Positions 12,101 through 23,200 of a stretch of DNA of 64,000 nt are shown piece after piece (within the stretch, counting starts at the first letter, position 1; each line of letters opens with the position of its first letter). The notes below the pieces were generated by a model. The model did not search any database and was not told where the DNA came from. It saw only the letters and a program-made list of their open reading frames with translations. Origin of the DNA: Nematopogon swammerdamellus (Eukaryota > Arthropoda > Insecta > Lepidoptera > Adelidae); NCBI GenBank assembly GCA_946902875.1, contig OX336345.1:7501-71500 (forward strand), written 5' to 3'. A program made the position numbers and the translations under genes.

Positions 12101-15100
12101 ATTAAATGTGAATAATATTTTTATCTTTTATTGAAACCTGTACTTCTGTCGTATAGCTAATCCGTCGAATCCAAGAATCTGCCCAATCCACGAATCTGTC
12201 GAGCAGCGAATCTGCTGAATCACGAATCTGTCCAATCCAGAATCTGTCCAAAACCGAACAAAGGCTGATACAATCGTAACCAAAAAAGTTACAAGGGTTT
12301 AAAACTAGGATTTTGGTGATTTTCAAAAATAAAGAAAACATTTTTATCTTGATACCACGTGATACTTGACAAAAGGTATCATGGATCAAAAGCTTGCATG
12401 CAAGTGAGCCCAACTACCTAAAAAAAAAAATTTCGGTTGATGTGCCGAACACCCTGTATAGTGAGGTTAAGTTTTTTTCGATTTCACACACTTGCGAATG
12501 GAAAAACCTCCAATAATAACCAGACATCGGAATCCGCGGGGCAGGAATACGACCTTGTTAGGGATTGACTACGGCGATCAATAAACAATCGACACTGTTA
12601 TCGATACTCATATTTATTTGTTTATTGTATTTCAGACCTGAATACTTATATACCTACAGTACTTATATAAACATGTATACTTTTTGTTAACGATTAAGTA
12701 ATATAATACATATTTATATAAGGTCTTTCAAAATTAGTTCATAGTACGCCAAGGGGGGGTTCTGTATCATATAGGGAGTAAAACCTATATAAAATTTTTT
12801 GGACCTTGGTTTTTTTTTAAGTAAAAAATTTTTTTATGTAGGTATTTAAATAAAAAAAATAGGTGGTTGATTTTTATAACCTAATCGATTCAGTTTCATA
12901 ACAGTAACAAAAAAGTCTTCATGACGATTATGACGTAACACGTGTAAGTTGGTAAAAAAAATTAAATTCTTTTTATTCCATACTAATAAAACTAAAATTG
13001 TGGTTGGAAGACTTTTTTGTTCCTGGCATGAAACCGAAACGATTAAGGAAAAAATTTTTTTTTACATTTAACATTAAAAAAAAAAATTATTTAAAAAAAA
13101 AAATTTGTTCTTCAAAAGTGATCTATTTCCGATACAGAACCTTAGCTTACTATGAACTAATTTTGTCAGACCTATTTTTTTGGACCTTGGCCTTTTTTTT
13201 ATGTAAAATATTTTTTTATGTGTTTAAATAAAAAAATAGGTGGTTGATTTTTATAGCCTAATCGATTCAGTTTCATAACAGTAACAAAAAAGTCTTCAAT
13301 ATCATTATGATGTAACACGTGTAAGTTGGTAAAAAAAATCGAATTCTTTCTATTCCATACTAATAAAACTAATATTGTGGTTTGAACAGATTTGTATTGT
13401 ACCTACAAAGTAAATACAACATTTGTTTATTATATTTTATTTTCTATAGAAATACTCTTAGTTTTAATAATCGACATTATTCCATATTATTCTAAAATAA
13501 CGATCAATTTTCGATATTTGTGGATACATTGTCCCATCACTAAACAACCTTGAATCATTCGTGCCCCGCGGATTCCGATGTATGATAATAACACATTCAA
13601 TTCAGAAATGTTACATTCTTTCGAATTTATACACAAACACTGCTCAGTGCTCATTGCATATAACTAAGTACTTGACACACGTCTACAGCTATGTATTTAG
13701 TTAGACTAGTGACTGTGACGGACCTTCTTCCACGTATTGGTAAAGCTTGTCGATGAACAGGTCGAGTTGTTCCCTCTCGTCGTCGGACATGGTGCGGCGC
13801 GACACAGACTCCACCCACATGGCGAGCGGACTGGTGCCGATGCCTTGCCCGTTCGTGCCGATTAGAGCCATCAGTGAGCAGAAACCGTCCGGTGTTAGAA
13901 ACTGCAAAATTTAATTCAAAATATTTTGTAAATATTCATCAGCTCTCCCTCAATAAATAGTTTTAAAAACCATATCGACAAAATAAACAAATCGAAAAAT
14001 GAAAATAAACCATTATATAAAGAAGGAAGGTGTGGATCTAAGCTTGCGATGGCTTCACCGAACATATCCGGGCCCATCGGCAGTAGAGGAGGGTATTAAT
14101 CGAGGCCGGGACTAGCGAGTGGCCACTCTAAATTTCCCGCGCATGCTTCACGTTTCGGCTCGCTTCAAGCCCTCGTCAGCTAGTCTGCGTTGACTAGGAC
14201 GCGGGGAAACACCAGTCCTGCTCTCGACCTCCCTCTCTCTACCTATCCATATTCTGTAGGATGCTTCCAGTGACGTTTACGAAGCTCTCTCCATGTATGA
14301 GCTTAGCGTCGATCTTGGCAGCCCTAGATTCTTGGAGAGACTGTGGACGAATTCGCTGGTAGTCCTCTTGCTCCGACTTCCACAGCGAAGAGATCAGTCT
14401 TGAATCTGTTTCTCACAATCCGTTTCTCACAATCCGGTCTACTAGGTTGCAGTACTTGTTAGGTTTGATGTTGTGGTCCTTCGGTATGTTGCTTTCCCAT
14501 GGAACTGTAAGTTCAACAAGTACTACATATGCTTTGTCGCTTTTGTGAATATGAGTATATCCGGTCTTAATATTGTGGTACAGAAGAGAAGGCATCTGGT
14601 CATGCTTCTCATGTGCCCATCGGCAGTAGAGGAGGGTGTTAATCGAGGCGGGGACTAGCGAGTGGCCACTCTAAATTTCCCGCGCATGCTTCACGTTTCG
14701 GCTCGCGTCAAGCCCTCGTCAGCTAGTCTGCGTTGACTAGGACGCGGGGAAACCACCAGTCCCGCTCTCGACCTCCCTCTCTCTACCTATCCATATTCTG
14801 TAGGATGCTTCCAGTGACGTTTTCGAAGCTCTCTCCATATATGAGCTTAGCGTCGATCTTGGGAGCCCTAGATTCTTGAAGAGACTGTAGAGCGACTTCG
14901 CTGGTAGTCCTCTTGCTCCGACTTCCACAGCGAAGAGATCAGTCTTGAATCCGTTTCTCACAATCCGGTCTACTAAGTTGCAGTACTTGTTAAGTTTGAT
15001 GTTGTGGTCCTTCGGTATGTTACTTTCCCATGGAACTGTAAGTTCAACAAGTACTACATGCTTTGTCGCTTTTGAGAATATGAGTATATCCGGTCTTAAT

Positions 15101-18100
15101 GCTGTGGTACAGATTTCCGAAGGCATTTGGTAATGCTTCTCATGTGTGTCCATCAACAATTCCCAATCCTTTGCTGCTCCCAAAATTGAAGAAGGTTTAG
15201 TCCTATCTTTGGGCAGCTTATTGGCTCCAGGTTTCACAAAGTTGACCTTCTGGAAGCCGCTACTGGTTTGCCCTTTCCTGGTCCGTGCAATTGACAGGTT
15301 GATGGCCTCTCTGATGATTTGGAGGACTTTATCATGACGGTAGGAATACTGGCCTCGCTCAAGTAGTATTTTGCATCCGCATAACAAATGTTTGGCCGTG
15401 CCTACGAACTCCTTACATGACGGGCATAGTCTATTTGTAGATTTCCCCCATCTAACTAGGTTACTCGGGTCGGGGAGAGTAAGCTGGAATGCATTTAAGT
15501 AGAACTTAAGCAGCTCAGGGGACCAGTTGTATATTATGGATTTCCACTTCAATGCAGGAGGGATGCAGAAGTCACCCACTGTTAGCCAATCATTCTGCAT
15601 TTCTAGGTTTAAGGCGTGAAGTTTGAAGCCTTGTTCCATGTCCTCCTGAGCAAAACCTTTCAGTATTTCTTTATCAGACTTTGCTGTTTCATAAATACAA
15701 GTGCACTCCGAATATTAGAATACACACATCAGCTTTAAGCTGCTAGTGTTTAAATATATAATAAATAAATAAAATTCAAATTACACAATAATTTATTTGA
15801 ATTGAACTGATTATAGAACAACATTATAGTATATTGCTCCCCTCTCCAGATTGGTAATGATGCCGCCTAGGAGCGTCTGCGTTGTTGCCGCCTAGGAGCG
15901 TCTGCAGTGTTGCCGACTAGGAGCGTCTGCAGTGTTGCCGCCTAGGAGCGTCTGCGTTGTTGCCGCCTAGGAGCGTCTGCAGTGTTGCCGACTAGGAGCG
16001 TCTGCAGTGTTGCCGCCTAGGAGCGTCTGCGGTGTTGTCGCCTAGGAGCGTCTGCGGTGTTGTCACCTAGGAGCGTCTGCAGTGTTGCCGCCTAGGAGCG
16101 TCTGCAGTGTTGCCGACTAGGAGCGTCTGCAGTGTTGTCGCCTAGGAGCGTCTGCAGTGTCGCCGCCTAGGAGCGTCTGCAGTGTTGCCGCCTAGGAGCG
16201 TCTGCAGTGTTGCCGCCTAGGAGCGTCTGCAGTGTTGCCGACTAGGAGCGTCTGCAGTGTTGTCGCCTAGGAGCATCTGCAGTGTCGCCGCCTAGGAGCG
16301 TCTGCAGTGTTGCCGCCTAGGAGGGTCTGCAGTGTTGCCGCCTAGGAGCGTCTGCAGTGTTGCCGACTAGGAGCGTCTGCAGTGTTGTCGCCTAGGAGCG
16401 TCTGCAGTGTTGCCGCCTAGGAGCGTCTGCAGTGTTGCCGCCTAGGAGCGTCTGCAGTGTTGCCGCCTAGGAGCGTCTGCAGTGTTGCCGACTAGGAGCG
16501 TCTGCAGTGTTGTCGCCTAGGAGCGTCTGCAGTGTCGCCGCCTAGGAGCGTCTGCAGTGTTGCCGCCTAGGAGCGTCTGCAGTGTTGCCGCCTAGGAGCG
16601 TCTGCAGTGTTGCCGCCTAGGAGCGTCTGCAGTGTTGTCGCCTAGGAGCGTCTGCAGTGTTGCCGCCTAGGAGCGTCTGCAGTGTTGCCGCCTAGGAGCG
16701 TCTGCAGTGTTGCCGACTAGGAGCGTCTGCAGTGTTGCCGCTCCTAGTCGGCACAAACACAATGTGTTTGACAGTTTGGATTGACTTATGTAGATTAATC
16801 TATGCTCGCACACCTCACCCATTCACCGTCTATCTATTCTCTCACCTCTGTCTCACTAGACGCTAGACTAGGCTAATGGATAATGTGATGATAGGAACCT
16901 GCTGAATGTGCTCGCCGCGGATGGCGTTGGCCGTCATCTCCCTCAGTGTGTCGAGCTGGCCGCAGAACTGTTCGCCGAGCAGCTTGTGCGCCAGCTGTGC
17001 GTCCTCGCTGGCGGTGCGGTGGCAGAAGTGCTTGAGGCGCGCGACGGCGGCGGGCGGGTCGGCGCTCTGCTCGATGTGCGCCAGTATACGCACCAGGAGC
17101 ATGATGCTGGTCGTTTCTGGTGGATAGTGCAGCTGCCTGCAACACATATTAACAGCCATTATACCTGACGACCTACCTGCTCAATCATTCTATGCTTTCT
17201 TCAAGAGCCTAGTCTCGCTTAGATTCGCGATGAGCTACGAGGGTGGATCCAAAAGTTCGTGGCCTACCATAGAAAGAGCCATGATATTTTTTTAAATCTA
17301 CCCTCATTTGTTAGTACGATTCTTCAGTAATAAATGTGCGAAGTTTGGTTCCGATACTGCAAGCCATATTTTTTTCGTGATTTTTTGTTTAACGCTATCT
17401 GACAAGATTTTCAATAATGGAGAAAATTGAACACCGAGCAGTGATGAATAACCTCCATGTCAGCAAAAGATATCCATCAAGATATGGTGAACACATTGGG
17501 GGAGTCTGCTCCATCGTATTCCAGTGTCAAAAAGTGGGTAGCTGAGTTTAAGCGGTGTCAGCAGAGCATTCAAGATGACCGGAAGGCGTTCGACGTCTAC
17601 CACGAAGGAAAACGTCAACAAAATATGTGATCTGATACTGTGCGACCGTAGATTAACCATACATAAGATAGCAGGCATTAGTTATTTCCATTCATTGGGT
17701 CCCAATATTGCTTTCAGCTGAACAAAAACGAGTTCACATCAAAATTTTCCTCGATTGTTTGTAACTTTTTGAGGCAGATCCCGAGGATTTTTTGTCCCGT
17801 TTTGTTACCATGGATTAAAGCTGGATTCACCATCATACTCCTGAATCGAAACAACAATAGAAGCAGTGGAAAAGATCTGGCTCACCCACTCCGAAGAAGG
17901 CTAAGGTCGTTTTGTCGACCAACGAAGTCATGGCTTCAGTTTTCTGGGATGCGAAGGGGATTATTTTCGTGGATTATTTACCAAAAGACGAAACTATAAA
18001 TTCAAAATATTATTGCAACCTTTTGCGAAGACTTCAGGAAGAAATCAAAGAAAAAAGGCCGGGGTTGCTGCGGAAGAAAGTGTTGTTCCATCAAGACAAC

Positions 18101-20227
18101 GCCCGGGTTCACACTTCGGCTGAATCAATGTCTGAAATCCATAATTGTGGCTATGACTTATTGCCCCACGCACCTTATTCGCCGGATTTAGCCCTATCGG
18201 ATTACCACCTTTTTCCAAATTAAAAAAAAACACTTAGGTGGCTCGAAATTTTCGACCAAAGAAGAGGTGATAGCCGCAGTAAATGAGTATTTTGACGACC
18301 TTCCAGAATATTTTATTTTCGAAGGTACGAGTATAAACAAGTTGCAGGTCAGGTGGAAAAAGTGCATTGACCTTGATGGAGACTATGTCGAAAAATCGAA
18401 ATTGATTTGGACGCACTTTTCTTTCAATTTCATGGTCGGGCTTAGAAGATTTGGATCCACCCTCGTATCTTTATGATAATTCAATCAATTAAACTTTGAT
18501 CTTTCCTTATTATTATATAAACAATATTATGTTTCCTGTAGATTTCATTAAACAGAAAAAACATAACACCAAGAAGGTGTGGAATTAAGCTTGCGATGGC
18601 TTCACCGAACATATCCGGGCCCATCGGCAGTAGAGGAGGGTATTAATCGAGGTCGGGACTAGCGAGTGGTTACTCTAAATTTCCCGCGCATGCTTCACGT
18701 TTCGGCTCGCATCAAGCCCTCGTAAGCTAGTCTGCGTTGACTAGGATGCGGGGAAACCAGCAGTCCAGCTCTCGACCTCCCTCTCTCTACCTATCCATAT
18801 TCTGTAGGATGCTTCCAGTGACGTTTTCGAAGCTCTCTCCATATATGAGCTTAGCGTCGATCTTGGCAGCCCTAGATTCTTGAAGAGACTGTAGAGCGAC
18901 TTCGCTGGTAGTCCTCTTGCTCCGACTTCCACAGCGAAGAGATCAGTCTTGACTCCGTTTCTCACAATCCGGTCTACTAAGTTGCAACTTAGTAGACCGG
19001 ATTGTGAGAAACGTAAAACGGATTAAGTTTGATGTTGTGGTCCTTCGGTATGTTACTTTCCCATGGAACTGTAAGTTCAACAAGGACAAAGACAAAGACA
19101 AAGATATTTATTAGCAAATCATAGAGCACACAAATACAGAGCTGAAAATATACAGTGCACGTACACTCCATGAGGCACGTCAATACATACTCGTAAGTAA
19201 CTAAAGCAAATCGTATAGACCGATCAGCCTGACCTCCTTTCTCCTTAAAACCCTAGAAAGGCTCTGCGACAGGGAAATCAAAGACATAACCATAGTCAGA
19301 AATCCCCTTCATGCTAACCAGCATGCCTACACTCCAGGAAAATCAACAGAATCTGCACTACACTGCGTGGTACTCGTATCAAAGATAGAAAGTGCCCTAA
19401 GCAATAAAAACTCAACCCTAGGAACCAGTGGCGGCTTTGACCTATAAATCTTAGTGAGGCGACTAAAAAATCCACCTACATTGCTATTACTTTATGATAA
19501 ATTGAAAAACCTAAACCTAATTTTTTTTGGCCCTAACAATACTTAACCAAAAACTACTATCGAATCGCGCACCGAGGGTACCGTATCGCCATGTCACGGC
19601 TAGCGCCACTAGATGAATTTCATAACACGCCACGCCATCTAGATGGCGTGTTATGAAATACTTCATATTAGTTAGTCACGATTAGAAAATGATTCATCAT
19701 CTATTTGGTAGATGGCGCGCGCGCATACACTTTTTGAAACCAAAAAGTGTATGCGCGCGCGCCATCTATGGGAACCCCCGTGAGTTTTTTACTTTTTCTT
19801 ATTTTCATTATTTTTTGTTATATCGGCCATAATAACACATTTTCTGTGAACATTTCAACGGGCTACCAAATTACGGTTCAAGAGATACAGGCCTCGGACA
19901 GACGGACGGACAGACAAGCGGCGGGTGGCCGAGTGGTTTGGGCATTGGCTTCAAATGCGAGAGGTGCGAGGTTCGAATCCGGTCGGCGTGTAACAATGAG
20001 TTTTTTCTGACGAAAAAATTTACGTGTATGCATACCTACACCTGCTGCTGCCGCATAGCAGCCTCGGCTGTGTTCTCCTCTAGTCTAGTATAGCCAGCAA
20101 TCCAGGGAAGTCTCCGGTATGGCACCTACCTTCTCGGAGGTGATATTGGCTGGTCGGAGCATGCGCTTTGGCCCCTCCGGCTCAGCCACCCATACCGGAT
20201 TACATAAAAAAAAAAGACAGACGGACG

Positions 20228-20259
<32 letters not shown>

Positions 20260-23200
20260 GCGTAGGCTTAGTAATAGGGTCCCGTACCGGATACGGAACC
20301 CTAAAAACAAAAAAAAAAGAATTCGCAAAAGTGAGATTCGAACCAACGTCACTAGATTGAAAAGCGAATCATATACCATTGAGCTATGAAACTTACCGTA
20401 ACTAGTGCGAATTTCGCCATCATGTTAATCACGGAGGTAAAACAAATCGACTTATAGAAAACGTGAATCGCTCCATCTCGCTCTGCATTCTTTTAATTGC
20501 ATATAGATGTCTCGTCCGGCGCCATTTATCAGAGCCTCAGCTGCTCCCTACATCCAAAGTCTCCAAGGTCAACCTGTTGTCTTTACGCTTGGTGAAGCGA
20601 TATCAAAATAAGCGATTCGTCGCCGCACCGGACCGGGGTGAGTCACCATATGCCATGCCGTACGTGACACGTCACACGTCACGTCTGTGTGTGTGTGCGT
20701 GCTGTGTTGGTGGTGTTGATGCACTAACACATCTTTAACGTATTTCGTCGCGCGCGTCGCACCAGCCGCCTCCGCCTCCTCCGCGCCGCCGCCGCGCTAA
20801 TATTGTGATCATTTCGGATCGGATATACTTGACTTTTTTAAGTTTTCTTTCTTGATATTTTGAAATGTTTTTTTTTCTTTACTTTCAAGATAATTAAGTG
20901 AGGCGGTGCTTCACTTGCTTCACCTGGGGAACCGCCACTGCTAGGAACCTTCATTGACATAGAAGGTGCCTTTGACAAAACTACCTTCCCAGTATCAGAG
21001 CAGCCCTAGCTAGATTTGAAGTCGATCCAACAATCACAAACTGGATCGATAACATGCTCAAGCTTAGGGCCGTCCAATTCACTATTAACGACACAACGAG
21101 GGGGGTGGTAGCTAGGGGCTGCCCCCAGGGCGGCGTACTGTCGCCCCTACTCTGAAACTTAGTAGTTGATGATCTCATTAGGCAACTGAACGAGAATGGC
21201 TACTACACGATAGGATACGCAGATGACCTGGCAATCCTAATAAACGGACTATTTGAGGGAACCCTGTGCAATATGACTCAGGGCGCCCTCAGGATCGTCG
21301 AAAAATGGTGTAAGGACTATTCACTTAATGTTAACCCCAGCAAAACAGAGATGGTCCTCTTCACCAACAGAAGGAGACTGGGCGATATGCAGCTGCCCAG
21401 ACTCTTCAACACACAACTGACTTTATCGCCAGAAGTAAAGTATCTAGGTGTAATCCTAGACTCCAAACTCAACTGGTCGAAACATCTGGAACATAAGCTA
21501 AAGAAGGCGAGCATATCCTTCTGGCAATGCCAGAGGCTCATGGGTAAATCATGGGGTCTCCAGCCAAAGATATCTCTCTGGTTATACACAGCAGTCATCA
21601 GACCCACGGTAACATATGGTGCAGTAGTCTGGTGGCCCAGAACAGGAGTCGAGAAGCTACAGCGACTCCAAAGACTGGCGTGTGTGGCAACAACAGGATG
21701 CATGCGCACAACACCGACTACAGCTATGGAGGTAATACTATCTTTAGTACCGCTAGACCTGTATGTACAACACGAGGCTGCGTCAGCGGCGGTGAGACTC
21801 AGAACTCTGGGACTCTGGCACACTAACGCCACACTGCCACACCCAAAGCTTCTTCAGAAGGTAACAGCGGAGATACCGCTATTGGCGGCCTGCTGTGACC
21901 ACATACCCAAACTGTACATATTTGAGAGATCATACACCATCAACCTGGTCGGAGAGGCCAAAGACCAATCAGAGGAGCTACGCATTTATACCGATGGCTC
22001 CAAGACGAAGACAGGCACAGGTGCCGCAGCGCACTCCCTGGACCTAAACATTAACAGGTATACCTACCTTGGGCAACACAACTCAATATTCCAGGCAGAA
22101 TGTGTCGGGATCATTGAAGCAGCTACAATAGTGGCCCAGCGGAACATGGAGGGACACAGCATCAAGATACTGTCGGACAGCGCCTCAGTACTAGCGGCGC
22201 TGAACGGCAGTATAATGAGCTCAGGACTAATCCGTCAATGTCACCTCGCGCTGGAGGCCATTGCTACAAGAAACAAGGTAACACTACAGTGGATAAAGGG
22301 ACACAGCGGATCCCGGGGGAACGATGCTGCTGATGAACTCGCAAAGAGGGGATCCAGCAGCAAACCTGAAGGACCCGAACCTCTAGTACCACTACCACAC
22401 AGCCAACTAAAAAGTTGGTTACACAAACGTACGTATCAACTACACACAGACAGATGGGCAGCGGGCAGCGACTGCAGACAGGCGAGGGAGGCAATGGCGA
22501 AGCCGGACCTCCGGCTCGCCAAGACACTGCTCCGTGTCCATAGATCAAAATTACGCATAGTGATAGGTATGCTTACTGGTCACTGCACACTTAATGTAAT
22601 TGGAGTAACGGACAGTCCACTGTGCAGAGCATGCCTGCAGGCGGACGAGACACCCGCCCACGTGCTGTTGGAGTGCGAGGAGTTGGCAGACATAAGGGCG
22701 AAGGAGCTGGGAGGCCCTACTACACTTCAAGAGGCGTGCCAAGACCCAAGGAGAGTGTGCCGCCTCCTGGAAGAACTCGGCTGGTTGGATTAAGGCCGTA
22801 GGACGCGCAAAAGGCCCGCATGGAAGCGGGCTTAGGCGCGGAAAACGAGTCCACTATCATCATCATCATCAAGTAACTAAAGCACTTACTTAGGATACAA
22901 ATTGTGTAGGTACCTATTTGTTATGTATTTAAATACATTATCAATTCACTTTATAAATTCGCATACCTTATATAAGCATTTTTCATGTAACAGATTGTTC
23001 AGACGGGTGCGGAATTTGTTGTCATCTATTTCCCTTCTTAGGTTATCAGGTAGAATCTCATACAACTTTGGACCTATCACCCTAGGCAGCTTTTCCGCCA
23101 TTGCCAACCGATGTGGAACTGGTCGTAGGCGACCCGTGTTCCTTGTAGAGTATGCTGTTTCATTTACTTCAAATGTTTCAATATTCTGTCTTACATACAT

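Larger units (their letters stand above)
10098..12458. mobile_element. Second fold-back element copy, interrupted by other insertions
   Basis: Ends TACAGGCTGTTCGGCACATC and the complement of that family near 12430-12458, matching the element at 6446-7404 across both arms. The insertions are a 5S-like SINE (about 10556-10976) in the left half and an inverted-repeat element with its own target duplication (11367-12264) in the right half. Confidence 0.6.
19426..20940. mobile_element. hAT-like non-autonomous element inside the LINE
   Basis: CTAGGAAC duplicated at 19418-19425 and 20941-20948; ends CAGTGGCGG and CCGCCACTG. No transposase. It carries two strong hairpins (19624-19667 and 19710-19767), a GACA microsatellite with a SINE inserted, and a common GGGTCCCGTACCGGATACGG repeat. 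Confidence 0.88.
19209..22870 (+). mobile_element. I/LOA-type LINE with RNase H, 5'-truncated
   Basis: Flanked by the 14-bp duplication AAGTAACTAAAGCA (19195-19208 and 22871-22884). Begins within the RT fingers (YRPISLTS at about 19215), is interrupted by a hAT element, then continues with [22 protein letters not shown] and YADD. A TGA at 21153-21155 breaks the RT. The downstream frame 21273-22793 runs through RNase H ([22 protein letters not shown]) and a CCHC-like C-terminus. It ends in a (ATC)n tail. Confidence 0.85.

Noticed and set aside
15856..16745. CRISPR-like regular repeats
   Set aside because: Units are head-to-tail with no variable spacers; it is a minisatellite. The 113-, 130- and 143-bp arrays are likewise satellites, and the genome is animal.
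19917..19990. Functional tRNA gene
   Set aside because: A and B boxes are present, but the segment is the head of a poly(A)-tailed SINE with target duplications and has no convincing cloverleaf ends.
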